Shown one piece after another: positions 39,459 through 53,291 of a stretch of DNA of 64,000 bases. The notes below the pieces were generated by a model. That model did no database searches and had not been told where the DNA came from. It saw only the letters and a program-made list of their open reading frames with translations. A program made the position numbers and the translations under genes. Numbering within the stretch: position 1 is the stretch's first letter; each line of letters opens with the position of its first letter. This DNA comes from Quillaja saponaria (Eukaryota > Streptophyta > Magnoliopsida > Fabales > Quillajaceae). Location of the stretch: NCBI GenBank assembly GCA_029379385.1, contig CM055617.1:3348001-3412000 (forward strand), written 5' to 3'.

Positions 39459-42400
39459 TGAGATGGGTAATGGAGCTTATGTTTACAAAAAAAATTACGT
39501 TTTCCTTTGGATTTTGTTGTTTTTAATTATTTAGATCTGGGATATTAAATTTCAAGTTTCAGGCTGTGTTTCCCATTCTAATCAATGTGAACGTGCTTAG
39601 TTTTATATATATTTGAATGTCACCTTATGGAATGTGTTATGAATCTCAGCTTTTATGATTGGCTTAAATTTGCATTTGTGATGTGATAGTTTATTGCTTT
39701 TAGATGGTAATGTTCTAAACTATATTTTTTGGATAAGGTAGCTGTTCTGCAATAAGAGCTATTGGTGCTGTAAACAATTCCCATGGATGCAAAGCTTTGA
39801 TTTTTGGGATTTGATGCATCTGATGTTTAATTGGGATTTGTTTTTAATGTATCTGTACTACTATGAAGCTCTCAAAGTACTTACTTTCAATATTTCATAC
39901 TCAAACATGGTTATGCATTCTAGCTCTTATTCCTGTTTGTAATCTGTTATGAGTGACAGTTTGGGTTCACTAGCTGTGTTATTATCAACAGTCATGTCAA
40001 TGAGATTTTGCCTTCGTTGAGTCTGATCTTGGTTCCAGATTATAATCCCACGTGACTTCTACCTCCTCATACATAATCTTCAGCTTTCACTTCTAATTAG
40101 TGCAGTTATTTGGTCTAGGGTCATTAGAATTAAAAAGGACTACCTAACTATTACCTTTTTTGTCTGTATTGAATTCCTGTCAAGAGAAGGGTTGGGATCA
40201 TTAGTATTAGTTAGAAAGTATTATCTGGTCCATGGTCATTAGTAAGATTATTTGTAATTAGTAATCTGAGTAATTAGCCATTGGTTTCTTGCTTAATGAT
40301 TACTATGTTTACTATTGAATGGTTTTCTTTGAATGTTCTTGTAGTATATCAACTCTGTGAAACTGAAAGTATACTCAGTAGTCAGTACTCTTAAGGTTTT
40401 GATCTGCATACTAAGTAATGATGTGGTGATTTTGTCCATTTTAGAATTATGTTTTCATGGCTTCTCAAGTTTTCCAGTTGAGTTTAAAATCAGTTATAAA
40501 ATAAATTCGAGGTAATTCAATTTTTCTTCACGCCCCCCCCCCCCCCCCCCCCCCCTCTCTCTCTCTCTCACACTCATTTACCGGGTTTTTTCCTTTAAAT
40601 TACTGTATGACTGTATTATTTGAAATTATTTGATTCAAATTTCACTTCTAATTATTGGCCAACCACCAAACTTTTTTGAAAATATGAACAAATCAAGGCA
40701 ACCTCGTTTGTCTAAAGTGACTTTGTGATGTGTGATTGACATTTGACATTGAACAGTACTGCTAGACACTTGATGGATTATTGCTCTCCTTCACTGATTC
40801 TGCTGTAAAATCAAAATTGAGCTCAGCTTCTATTACCAGAAGATTGAATCCAAACATCTTTCCCTAAGTCACTCTGATTTACTTGAAGGTCTATTTTAAC
40901 AAAAAACAAAAGGCATTTTGTTTGTGCTTAGCCTTGTTCCTGTTATTGTTGCAGGTTGCTGCTACCTTGTTGAATATCTGAAAATGAATTATATGCATGA
41001 TAGTTGGTCAAGCTTCAAAACTGAATAAACAAGCATGCATGGCTTATTTATTCATTGAGATTAAGAAATAAATTCTGGTTTGTAATGGACCATGAAAGCA
41101 ATTCCTTACCCGTCTAAATTCAGAAAAGGCAATTATTGATTCAGCATGGGGGAATGCCCAATCAGTGAAAATCACTTCATGAGTTGTTAAGATTGGTGTC
41201 TTATCGTTTATTAGAAGCTATATCATTTAAACTTGCAAATTAAGGAATACTTTGTATATTTGCATGTCTGTTCATTCTTCCATGCTTGAGTTCATTTTTA
41301 CTATAAAATCTTCTTGCAAATAAATTGTCAATATTTAACCCTTGAACGAAAAATGTCAAATCTTTACCATCAACTTTCATTGGAGTAATTTCAATTTCCC
41401 AAAACGCTCTTGGGCTGTTTACAGCAGCTAGCGTTGCATTAGACTGAAACATTTTCTAATAAGAGCTTTGCTAGTTTGATATCTAGACATGAAAATGGAT
41501 AGGATGATGACTCAATCCAAAATTCATTCAATTTAAATTGTCAAAATTTAACCCTAATTCTTATCCAACCCAAATCATGCTTATTAGTTTTTTTTTAATT
41601 AGTCATAAATATGGTTTTGTGTTTGTCCATCGTATTAATTTTGATTCAAAGCAAACTTAATGAATCATTAAAATTAGTTATAATTCATGGATCATTTAGT
41701 CACATAAAAAATTGATGTGTTGATCACACAAATATTTGACCCGATAATTAAATTGTCATCAGAACAAAAGATGCACTTTTATTTTTATTTGCTATTAAAA
41801 TTTTAAATTGTGCTCTAAATTAAGAACTAGATATTCAATCAAACCAATGTAACTAGGATTATGAGACAAATTAAGAAAAAAGAAAGTTGCCCAAAATATT
41901 AAGATGCCTTTTGCATTTCCATGTGCATTAATTTGTCGCCAATATTGTTCCATTGAATAAGATGAGAATATCAAATAGAAATCATGTCGGTGCGGTTTGT
42001 TTAGTTAGAATTGGAAATGTCTGTGTTCAAAGACTATAAATATGATGATTTGGTTAAATCATGCATTTCCAATATCACTTGTCGGACACCGTTATTTGAC
42101 CAAGAAAAGATTCTGCAATCACTACTTCAACAAAATTGCTTACTACCATTTTTAACTTTTTTTCTTTCTTTTAGCTCAACCTTTTACCTTTTTCACCTAC
42201 TCAAACCCCCGTAAAAAGATTTGTCGGCGTAGGATACTTGGTTTATTAACACTACCTTTCTATTTTTTTGGTATAAAAATTCGAGAGTAGATAAGTTATT
42301 TTGTCTATCCAATTAGGACAGTATGTGTCTTTACTCACATTGGAGCAAAAGCATTAAAATTAAAACCAAACAGCCATGGTAACTCAAATCCAAGATCTCG

Positions 42401-43608
42401 GATGTCTAAGACGAATAAGTTTATAATTGAACTAACACCTTGTTGGCTATTAATAGTATCTTAATTTCAATTAACAATGACCTTAATTAATCATTCATCT
42501 TAAAATATGATTAATAATATATATAGACTCTTAAGATATTAAGTTAGTATAAAATTATTCAATTTGGTTCTTGTACTGAATTTTTGACAATAATATGGTA
42601 ATATTGATTTATATTATTGATTTGTAAGTTTATATTATTAAAACTTATACAATATGATAAGTAAATATATTACTGTAAGATAAAATGCCATGCACAAGCA
42701 AAAGCCCCCTGCAACAAGTTACTATATCATAAGACAGCTTGAATCATTATTGGACATAATCTATTTTAATTTTCCGTATAAATAGTAAGTTTATATTATT
42801 TAATTTAATTTTATATACGATATTATAGAGGGATTCACAAAAAATAAGCATCTTTGATAATACTACAGACATACGTGTATGGAATAATATATGCAAATAT
42901 ATATTACAAAGTTTGTATTTTTAGAATATAAAGAATAAAAAAGTTTAAATGGAATTAAATTCAAGTCAGGAAATGCCTGGAAGTATTTTGGTGCTATTGT
43001 TGTAAATGGATTTGGTTGGAATTCACATGTATAGCTCCATTTTAAAAGATAGAAGATTAAACGAGACAGAAAATTAGGACTCGTTTACTGTATCAAATAA
43101 TAGTATTAATTATATAATCGGACTTGCTTACGGTATCTCAATTAATCACTTTTTTAAACCAAAAGGCAGGCATGTAATTTACACCAGGTTAAGGGCCAAA
43201 ATATACAGCTATATGACTACTAAAAACTGAATGTAATAATGAGTTAGTTGGATAACATGGAATTGAAAGATAAGGGCCACCAATTTAGCTAGCAATTCAC
43301 TCATTAATATGTAAGAAGTAATTATGAACTATTATTGGAAATGAGGTTTCTTTAAATTTGTGTCTGAATACAAACAATACATTAAAAATGGGAAATGCAG
43401 ATTATTGACTCAACAACCAAAGAAAAAGAAAAGAAAGAAAAGAAAAGAAAAGATCAGCCGGATATTACTTTCATCTCAGACTTTTCCATGGAAAGTTCCA
43501 CCAACATCTTTCTCTGTTTGTCAACTTTGTTATAAGAGAAGAAGAAAATTTAAAAGGAGTAATTAACCAATACCCAATAAAAGAAAGAAAATAAAATGAA
43601 TTTACAGT
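39459..43608. other. intergenic, AT-rich, 4.1 kb
   Basis: The RPL27a 3' region probably runs to about 39600. Beyond it the DNA is AT-rich with no supported gene. Small open frames at 41240-41452 (minus) and 42011-42214 and 43360-43566 (plus) have low-complexity translations and no splice partners. A C23 plus CT repeat is listed separately. Confidence 0.45.
40533..40569. repeat. C23 run followed by (CT)n
   Basis: A homopolymer of 23 C passes directly into a TC/CT dinucleotide run. Length is probably variable or misread. Confidence 0.9.
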
Positions 43609-44958
43609 TCATATCTGGTGGAATACATCAAAATTTGCTCCTGTTAGATCTTCTGAGAACGACGTTATCGGATGGCTATTGATCAAATCTACTGAATTTT
43701 GAGTATGAATCTGCAGTTCTTCCCATGAATCACTTGCCCTCAATCCTTCAGTTTTTATTGCATTTACTTGAAACTGAAACAAAGGGTCCATTTTGTTGTC
43801 ACTATCCCACGATGAAAAGGCTGCATTTTCCACTGAATTGCTCATTTGAAACCCAGTTGCTGCCTGATTATAAGTAGTACTTATGTTTGAGCTATTGCTT
43901 GAATTTTCCTTCACCTGATCATTCAATAAAAAGGACCTGATTCTTGAAGCTGAATTGTTATCAGAATAATACTCCGTCCCTCCATTATCAGAATTGGTTA
44001 AACTTGGCATCGAAGTGAATCCAAAGCTCGAATTCATTTGGAGTTGGTTCTGATCAAATGGTCTAAGATAATTATCATTGACAGCAACATTTGAATTATA
44101 TCCTGATTGATCAATACCTGTTTGGAATTCGAAATAAGACATCAATGGATCAAAGCCTGGCTTTAAATTGTTCATAAAACTTTGCCTTGAAGCTTCTGCT
44201 AGCCCACCATCACAATCATTCATATTTGAATCACTTAATAGAAACGTTGGACCTTGGGAGGAAAAGGTTGATGCAGCAGCAGTACTTGAAATTCCTTGAG
44301 AAGATAGAACTGGTATTTGCATGGATGGCAAATTCTCATAGTTTACTACTTGAGCTTGTACTTGGTCACTTAGGGGCTTGTGGGTTGTTGGGTCAATCCC
44401 TTGCTTCATCAACTTCTTCTTCAAATATGAATTCCACAAGTTCTTAATCTCATTATCTGTTCTTCCTGGTAACTGTGCTGCAATTTGAGCCCACCTGCAA
44501 ATTCAGAACGAAAGTAATCCAAAACCAGAAAACAATTAAAATCCTTTTCACTCAAAGATTTAGTTTTTGTATAGAAGACTACTTTTGATCAATATACTTA
44601 CTTACCTATTGCCTAGAACTTGATGAAGACTAATTATAAGCTCCTCTTCCTGTTGTGAAAACATTCCTCTCTTTAAATCAGGCCTCAAGTAGTTTATCCA
44701 TCTCAATCTGCAACTCTTACCACACCTTTGCAGTCCTGAAATTCAAATCCAAAACCCAGAAAAAATTACTCATTTTCTCATCAAAGAAAGATTACAATTC
44801 CATTGCATGTGTTTGAATTTATCACCAGCTAGGTTAGGAACAGAACTCCAGCAGCCAACTCCAAATCTGGTTATGTAATTGAATAGCTTTTCATCTTCTT
44901 CAGGGGACCATAAACCTTTTCTGAGCTTTTCCTTTATACAAGAAGAATGACGACCCAT
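43609..44958 (-). CDS. R2R3-MYB transcription factor (MYB61/MYB50/MYB86-like)
   Basis: Three exons, 44958-44826, 44735-44606 and 44494-43609, join in phase to about 382 residues. Both introns sit where typical R2R3-MYB genes have them: after NLAG in R2, and at GNR|W in R3. R2 is [20 protein letters not shown] with tryptophans spaced as in MYB. R3 runs [20 protein letters not shown], then [20 protein letters not shown]. The N-terminus [17 protein letters not shown] and linker [16 protein letters not shown] place it near the MYB61/50/86 clade, whose members act in secondary wall, mucilage or stomatal regulation. The C-terminal half is Ser/Asn-rich with acidic WDSDN and SWEEL patches, likely activation sequence, ending DVFHQI. 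The precise orthologue is not clear. Confidence 0.92.
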
Positions 44959-45005
44959 TTTCTGATTTTTGTGAGGCTAGATAGATTTTTGCACAAATAC
45001 AATGC

Positions 45006-45012
45006 TATATAT
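45006..45012 (-). promoter_or_regulatory. TATA box of the MYB gene
   Basis: TATATA on the minus strand, about 50 bp before the ATG at 44958. It implies a short leader of about 20-25 bases if used. Confidence 0.45.
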
Positions 45013-47764
45013 GCAGGTAGACTAAACTTGAAGTCTGTCTGCAAGTGGCTATGCTATGCTAGACATAAATTTCAACAGGTTCTTTTTTAGTGGAAATTAA
45101 AACACAAGAATTATTTTGTGTTTGATTTAAAGAGGAGGGATAAATATCATACTTAGAATTCAAGTTAAGAGAGAGAAGCAGAGAGAGTGAGAAACAGAGT
45201 TGTGAGGAAGGTTGAAGCAATCAAGTGGGTTTTACGCAAATCTGGTGCTGCTTTTGCATTGGGACTAGATTGGTTCTTAAGATATCTCTGTCTCTAGAAA
45301 ACAAAAAAGTTGGGTTAATGTAAAATGAGAACAACTCCAAAAACGTGTACTTAACCGTGAGACTTATGTTTGTCTTCCTGTTTTATTGATTAATTATTTC
45401 ATCCTATTGCTAATATTTTTTTTTTTTTTAAAAAGAAGACCATGTTAATTGGTGGATTGGTATAAGCTTAACTATAATATACATCGATATAGTGCACTAT
45501 TCAGATTGACAAAAACTAATTAAATCGTATTTTCAATAACAGAATTAAGCACATTTATTGTGAAACAAACTCAAATACAAATGTTTTAACTAAGTGTGAA
45601 GTAAATCTATTTCTGATAGCAAAATTAAGCACATTTATCATAAAACAAACTCATACAAATGTTTTAACCAAATGTAGAGTGTAGCAAGATGCTGCTTTGG
45701 TAATGTTACAGTTATATCTCATATTTTGCTTCTGTTTATGTTGTATGAACCGGTTTTATTTTACAATAAATTCAAATTTGTTAAAAAAATAAATTTATTT
45801 GAATTATAATTTTAAGAATATAATTGACAATTTGAGACCAATAAGATATTTGGATGGACTGTACATTCTGCCAATCAATTATAGAAAATAAACCAGCCGA
45901 CACATCACACAATTACATAAAGAAGTGTGGGCTCCATAGACGTATTTGCATTTGACTATTAGAATTGAATTTTGGGGAAAAAAATAATAGAGTAGTCAAA
46001 GATTCCTAAAATATTGTACTAAGGAAAGAAATGGTCTACAAAAACAGTTTTTTCATTATTTATGCCCTATTCTTTTTTAACGTGTTTTACAGTGGGAAAA
46101 ACTAATAGAAAAAAAGAAGAAGCTATTTTTTAGAAACAAAAATGTATTATAATCAATTTAATTATACAATAATCAAACATTTTTAACATAAATTTACCGA
46201 TTAAGATTTTATAAATAAGACGTTTATAATTTTTTTTTACTGTAGTTAAAAAAATTATAATACAAATATTTTAATTATCTAACAATTTGAGTATTATGCC
46301 CATTCAAAATTGTTAGCATACTATATAACAAAGGTTTTATTTTTTATTTTTTAATAAGTGTCTAAAGAACACTTATGAAGATTTTATAAATAAAAAATAG
46401 ATTCTTTTTTAACAAGTATTTTAAGATAATTATAAAATATTTATAATATTTGTGATAGTAGTTGATAATAATTTTAATAATAATTAAGTATTAAACAAAT
46501 TTTTTTGATGGGTGCACTTATTAAGATGGTAATTAATATAATATTTGAAGATTAAAATTTTTAAAGTAATAATTTTATTTTAAATATCATTGTGATTAAT
46601 TATTATAATAAATACTATAAATTTTATATTTATATAAACTTAACAAGAGAATTAGGGCATCTGTTAAAATTTTTTTTTCTAAAATAATGTTTTTAAAAAG
46701 TTTAATTAAAAAATTATCTTTATTTTATATAACAGGTGAGAAGAATCAAATTATTATTAAATTAATAAAAGTAAATTGTTTAAGAGGTTATTGAGGTGTT
46801 AATGATTGGACCTGGAGGCCTCGATAGACGTAACTCTGGCCGACAGTTACACGTAGGATTTTATAAAATTCAAAAGCAATAATTTTATTACTAAATAAAT
46901 ACGTAGCCAGAGTGACACACCCAGTTGTTTGGCCTACGCTGTTTTGTCTGTGCTGGATAATAATAATGGACCCTTTGATATTTGATCAACGGCTTGTAAT
47001 TTTTTTTTATTAAGTCTACCTCAAATAATTATTGCCTTAATTAAATTATATTAATTGGGCCATCAGATCTTGGATCTTCAATCACACGTGAAAAATAACT
47101 TGTCAGGATGTGAAATATTTCATCAAACCGTACGTTGGTGTCGGCTCTTGTAAAAGAAGAAGAAATTATTATCTCATTTTGCAAAAAAATAAAAATTTCT
47201 AATAATTTTTTTGACTTCCTCACTTTTCTAATTTTTGAATATTTGTCTCACAATTAATCGTTTTTAAAAAATTATTTTGCAAACCGTACTTCTCATCGTT
47301 TTTTTTTTTTGGTTTAAATGATAAATGGGGTATGTAATATGAGAAAATTATTTAATTTAAATTGAATTGCTCATATTTTTAAAAAATAAGAAAACTGAAA
47401 TGAATTTTATAATTTCTTTTTAGTTTTAAATAACATAATTTATTTCATACGCATTATTTTTCTATAAATTGAAGTTTTAATTTCTTTATTTTCTTTTCAC
47501 TATTTCAATAATATTACCCATAAAATTATTTTTGATAATTTATATACCGAACAAATCAAACAGTATGTCAAACCATGATTTATAACTACAATTTTTAAAA
47601 TCATACACACAACACCAAAAAATATGTTGCAACCATACTTCAAATCATAATTTACAACAAAAAGCTAAACTTTCATACGTTTTTATAGTATATTTTCTTG
47701 ATTTGATTAATACAAATTTTTTACGTTCGCGGCGGTAATAATGACTTTCTTTTCTTACAACATG

Positions 47765-47767
<3 letters not shown>

Positions 47768-47798
<31 letters not shown>
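47768..47798. repeat. (TA)n microsatellite
   Basis: About 15 uninterrupted TA units followed by GTATATATG. Length is likely to vary between individuals. Confidence 0.95.
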
Positions 47799-47806
<8 letters not shown>

Positions 47807-48495
47807 GTGGTGTGACAAATAAATTTGTTATGGAATTTTTCAATATCAAAATAGTTTGATTAGATTCTAATTAAGTGAGATTTTAGTCAAATTATATATG
47901 AAATAGTCAAAAGGTAGAAAATGACCCTTATCTAATTTTTAATAATTTATTAATAGCAAAATTAGTTTAAGAAGGTAGAATGTCATGAGCAAAATGTTTA
48001 GAAATAATGTTTTCTCATTTATGTTTCTCTCTTTTAATTACTTACATACTCCATCCAATTTAACATGCAAATTGATTCAGCCATTAAACATTGGTAATGT
48101 CAGAGAAGCAGTTTAGATTCTCGACCCACTGAAATTAGGGAATGGTATAATTTATAAGAAATAAATGAATTTAAAATCATTAGGATTTGAATAAATTATT
48201 TATTTGACATGATCTGAAACCATTATAATCAAGTGGACAAGAGTTTAATCACATAATTATCTCCACTCTTTTCTTCTCCATCTTCTCATAAATTAATTCC
48301 AGCACAATGCGAAAAGAGAATTTGAGCATTTTCTACCCAAAAAAGACTATGAACATGCATATAAAAGTATGTAATTAAAAGATCAAAATTCATTTTGGAT
48401 GCGTTTGAATGTATAGAATTGAAATTAGTTAGAATTGCAATATACGAGTTTGGGTCGCATAAAAATTATAGTTAGAATTATACTTCAAATACTTA

Positions 48496-48730
48496 GTGGT
48501 GGTTGTCATCATTTTCGACGACTTTCAACAGTGGTTGTCAAAGTCTCAGTAGCTTCCGGCTGTGGTTACCGTCATCTTCGAAAGTTTTCGATGGTGGTTG
48601 TCTTTGTCTTTGACAGATTCTGACAATGATTGTTAGTGTTTCAAAAGATTTGGCCCATCGATGATTGTCATCGTCTTTGATGAGTTCAGACTGTGGTCAG
48701 TATCGTATTTGACAGGTGGTAATTAACAGT
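48496..48730. repeat. degenerate tandem array of a ~33-bp GTGGTTGTC unit
   Basis: About seven imperfect copies, each starting near GTGGTTGTC and continuing like ATCGTCTTTGACGA and GTTTCGAC, with spacing of about 31-36 bp. The GC content is clearly above the surroundings. Weakly similar ends at about 48395 and 48930, read on opposite strands, hint that the array lies inside a decayed DNA element, but I could not fix boundaries. Confidence 0.7.
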
Positions 48731-50715
48731 GGGTGGACGATATGCTTGTAGGTAAGTGTCGGTGGTGGGTGGACAAAGTTTCTAGTGGGTAAGGACCGGC
48801 AATAGTTGTCGATAATGGTGATAAATTGACCAATTTATAGTCTGATGTGCAATGTCTACGAATTACATATCAAATAAAAAATAAAATAGAATTATTATTT
48901 CTCATTGACATTACTAAACAAAAAAAGTGAATAATCAAATTTCACAAAATTATTTATGTGTGTCAACCTCGCCATTTATAGAATGTCACCTAACAACTTA
49001 ATTTTTTATGTTGAACTATTTCTTTGAAATTATATATAGTACTCAATATGTGTGCAGTACGGATAGCAAAAAAAAAAAAAAAAAAAAAAACTTACAACAT
49101 TTATCAACTATGCTTTAATCACCCATGCGTAGTCTAATCTTTTTCTCGATTACGTATACAATGATCACCATCGCATAAGCATAGAGTAGTATAGTATTTT
49201 GATTTGATTTGGTTTGGTTTTGAGAAATTTCGTAATCAAAACAATATAATTGGTTTAAATGGATTTAGGTTGTAACTAGTTTTTGAAACTTTCTTAACCC
49301 AAAACCAATCTAATTTTTTGGGTTATTTGGTGTGATTAATATTTTATTATACCCAATACATTCTCACATCTAGTGATGTGAAATCTACGTAGGCCAAGTG
49401 CATGAACCTTCATGTTTCTTACATCTATACCTATATATATATATATATAACAGAGAGTTATTGTACCAAATAGTATATAATCTTTTGATACCATAGATGG
49501 AAGCTACTGGCATTTTCTACAAAAGGCAAGTCATTTTCAGAAAAAGTCCCAATCAAACCACCAATAAAGCTTCCTTTTCAAGAGATGATGATCATGATCA
49601 CAAAATGATACTGAAAGTAAAGCTTTGGAAACCCATTTCTTTCCCTTCATCCTTCCCCCAAATGATTAGGTCTCCTTGCCATGGGCCGCATACTTTTCCC
49701 TGCCTCCACTGAAAAACAAAAATTAAGAATGAAAGAAAAGAACTGAATGGAATATAACATTTTTCTAGTCTCCTATATATATCTATTGGCGACAATCACC
49801 ATCAAGGGCACACAAATTCCTACCTAACAACACATGTAGTGACACTTGGTATCAATTTATTATTTTGATCCACAAAAAGCCCATTGAACGTATAGACTAC
49901 ATAATAAGGAGGTAACTCTCCTTTTCTATAAATCTCAAATCCCATATAAAAGATTCGATCACAAGATTTTAGTATATAAAACCAAGAAATTTTAAGTGTG
50001 TATTCTTGAAATTTTATAATGACTAATGATATTCTTGCGAAATCATAAGAAAAAATTAATATTAAACTGTGTGCATTAAAGTCTTAAGTAAGTATATATC
50101 CTTGAAATTGAAGATTAGAATTTGTGGATTTGTATAGAGCACAACTTAAAAAGTCATTAGATATCAAATGCTCTCATCAAAATTTAAAAAGAAAATGTTG
50201 GAATATGGACAATGACACAAAAATAGTAATGATGGTATAGTCCATGCCTCCTCCATGGGGTTGTTTTAGTGGAATACATCTAATCACATAATTGTTTTGG
50301 CTAACTTCAAATTGGGGTTATTAACAAAGTTTCACACCTTCATTCAAGTTTCTTTAATTAGTCATGGTCCCTCTTGACAATCAAGTCAAAAGCTTTAATT
50401 AGAGTGCTTGAGAATGAGAAGAATAAACCTTGGATATATAACACCTGTGATTAAAGTTACATGTCCCCATTTGACACCCAAATTTCAGACTTGACACCAA
50501 TATAAGCAACTAACCATCATCAATATCCTTAATACACATTTATGGTCCACATGCTTCAACTTCAAAACCCAGATTACCTTTTGATTTGGGTAAGGAATCT
50601 AATATTAAATAGGAGGAAAAAAAAAAATTAGAGAATGTCATTTTCTTATTTGAAAACTATGAGGTAAATGTGGGATGGCACTATAAAAATTATTAGTTTT
50701 AAAGTAAATAGGTAG

Positions 50716-51049
50716 AACTTTAATTTCATGATTTATTAGTAATTATATATTTCACATCAGTTGAAGTTATGTTATGATGATTTATGAGTAAATACATGTT
50801 TCACGTTAAGTCAGCATAAGTTTTGAATATTTATGAATAATTCAACAAAAGTTCTAGCAATTTATGTATAAGTACATATTTATGTTATGATGATTTATGA
50901 ATAAATGCATATTTCACATTAAGTCGGCATAAGTTCTGAAAATTTATGAATGAATATAATTCAACAAAAGTTCTAACAACTTATATATAAATACATATTT
51001 CACATTAATTTAGTTTTATAATGATTTTTAAGTGTGTATATATTTCACA
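50716..51049. repeat. diverged tandem repeat with ~113-bp period
   Basis: Full units start at 50776 and 50889 with GATGATTTATGA. They share AAATACATATTTCACATTAAGTC, GCATAAGTTCTGAA and ATTCAACAAAAGTTCTA blocks. Partial units flank them on both sides. Non-coding. The array ends where the TIR element begins. Confidence 0.75.
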
Positions 51050-52053
51050 ACTCCAAAATTTGGACTAAAATGATTTTGGATCGGATTCCATCTATTTTAA
51101 CATAATTGAATTAAACTCACGTGCAGTGCACATGAGTTTTAATCATTTTTTTTCTCCTTCTTCTTTATGTCTTCTTCCTCTATTGTTGGTGCATGGTGTT
51201 GGAATGGGAATTGTTGTTGTTAAATTCAGATTTGGTCAGTCTTACATGTTCATTCCATGTAGTTATGAGATCCAACTTGTAAGATATGAAGAAAAGGAGG
51301 TCGGGTGATGCACGATATCCATCAGCAAATATCTAATGAGTCATTTGTATAGAGATAGACAATTTAGTGTAAGAGTGAGAATAGAGAAAAAAATAAAATC
51401 ATTTATCTTGGAGCCTTAGTCCCTTTTTACAATGATAATTGTCCTATAAAATGGTGTCATGTGTTTAGGGGTGGTTTCCCCTTAGTCAAGTTATTTATAT
51501 GTTACATGTCGTGAGTGTATTGTATAGGTGAAATTCCATACTATAAATTGTGTCTGAGGATAAAAAAATCCTATGAAGGTGGAATGGAAGTTTTGCCAAA
51601 ATATGCAATTTGTAGGTTGGATTTGAATGATTCAAATCCAATCCTAGTTCATCCCAAAGACAAGATGGATTTCAATTTCAAAGAGGTTGATGAAATTGAT
51701 GTGGGTAGCTTGGAAAAAGATTATACATATACATGACTAATTGTGAGGTATCAAACAAGACCTTCACTAAGGTGTACTTTGATATATGTAGCCAAGCTCA
51801 AAATTTGAGTCATGGGTTTCAAAATCAGAGACATGTGGAAGCTGAACTTTCATTTCCCACCTCAAATTAATGTTCTCAGTTCATGGCATTTGTGCAGGAA
51901 AAACTCCATGGTAAAGAACAATAGATAAGAGAAAAGAAAGAAAAAGAACTCAATTACTAGGTTGCAGTAATTGAGAACAATGCACGAGGATTTATTTATG
52001 TTAAAATGGATGGAATCCGTCCAAAATAATTATAATCCAAATTTCAGGGGAGT
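51050..52053. mobile_element. ~1-kb DNA element with 50-60-bp terminal inverted repeats
   Basis: The left end, 51050-51105, and the right end, 51996-52053, are imperfect inverted copies. The shared sequence, read inward, is ACTCC..AAATTTGGA, then TTTTGGA and CGGATTCCAT, then ATTTTAACATAA. The interior has two short plus-strand frames (51126-51308 and 51515-51736) that I cannot match to a transposase, so the element looks non-autonomous. Long TIRs suggest a Mutator-like (MULE) derivative, but I saw no clean 8-10-bp target duplication, so the superfamily is uncertain. Confidence 0.7.
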
Positions 52054-53291
52054 ATTTTAAGAAAAAAATATATCACATGTATGATTTACAGAATACTTGA
52101 TACCACAAGGGTTAAAGTGTATTTTATCTAAATATTTTACAATATATATGCCATCATAGAGAGATTATTATCAAAGTAGGTACTCATTTTATTTTTAAAT
52201 ATCGTTTAAAATATTTATCTTTCTATTTTATATTGTTTGAGACAATCAACCAAAAACCTATGAGTATAATTACCTAAAAATGATGACATAACAATATTTT
52301 TACACGCATTTTCTCTCTCTTAATTTGTAATTTTTTTTCTTCATTTGTTAGCATTTAATTGGTTAATTCACTAATTAAATATTTAAGATAAATATTAAAA
52401 GTATCAACTAACATATTATTTTCTTTTGCTTTTTAATTTTTAATTTTTAATTTTTTAATTATTACATATTATGAGATAAAACTTATGAATATTGTGAAAA
52501 AGTTAATATTTTTTTTACATATTCATAAAATTTTATTTCATGGTGGATAACCTCAAAAAAATATAGAAAAATAAAAAAATTATGAAAAAGAAAGACAATC
52601 ATGTCATTAATATCTTGCAAAATGTATTTTTTAAAAGATTTTGTAAAAATGAAATTAAGGTAAAATAATAAGAATAAAAAAAAAGAATGTAGTCATTCAA
52701 TACTCACAAATAATAAATTCTAATAATTTTGAGAAATAACTAAAAGAATAATAAATAATGAAATAAAAAATAATATATAAAAAAGAGAGGAAAAAATTAC
52801 TATAATGCATAAAAATTGACACAAAATAGTGATTATAGTTACCAATTTTTTGTGAAGTGACACAAATAATATAAAAATTGACACAAAATAGTGACTATAC
52901 TTCACTGTCATTAAGCATTTATTTCCTTCTGTTAATCCAAACCCTAAATTTGAACTTCAACTCCCACGTTCGTTTAGTAATAGCTCATCGGTTAACCCAA
53001 CTATATATATAATCTGATAAATAATATTGAAGCAGTATACTTCTGAAAATTTTCCAGCCCGCGATAATACTCATTCCCATTGAGAGATTTTTCACTGGAT
53101 TTGTTCAAAGGGACACTTTTTGCTGCTAATTGCATTTGCTTCTGATTTTTTCAGAAGCCAGTACGAAAACGAGAACACCCCCTCATCCCATTGCACCGTA
53201 TACATACATATCCAGGTACCCAGTAGACCTTTGAGAGGGACAGAGAGAAAAAAAAGGTTTTGGGGTTTTGGGTTTTACGGAGATATACGGT
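52054..53291. other. AT-rich region and HDA6 promoter/leader
   Basis: 52054-52900 is extremely AT-rich with no gene. A TGACACAAA(A)TA-type repeat, AAAAATTGACACAAAATAGTGA, occurs twice, at about 52811 and 52874. From 52930 the sequence becomes promoter-like: an AACCCTAAA telo box at about 52938 and a TATATATA at about 53001-53008, followed by the HDA6 leader, which may be spliced. Confidence 0.45.

Larger units (their letters stand above)
45013..50715. other. gene-poor AT-rich intergenic region
   Basis: About 5.7 kb with no supported protein gene. It has a long TA microsatellite (47768-47798), an A21 run near 49071-49090 and a degenerate GTGGTTGTC array (listed separately). A 71-codon open frame at 49497-49712 follows a TA-rich TATA-like stretch at about 49432-49449. 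It has no recognisable domain or signal peptide, so I do not call it a gene. Confidence 0.45.

Noticed and set aside
42011..42214. A 67-codon plus-strand frame
   Set aside because: Short, with a low-complexity hydrophobic end, in AT-rich intergenic DNA without promoter or homology clues.
53268..53291. Upstream extension of HDA6 by eight codons
   Set aside because: The extended frame starts at TTG, not ATG. The first in-frame ATG is 53292, which gives the family-like N-terminus.
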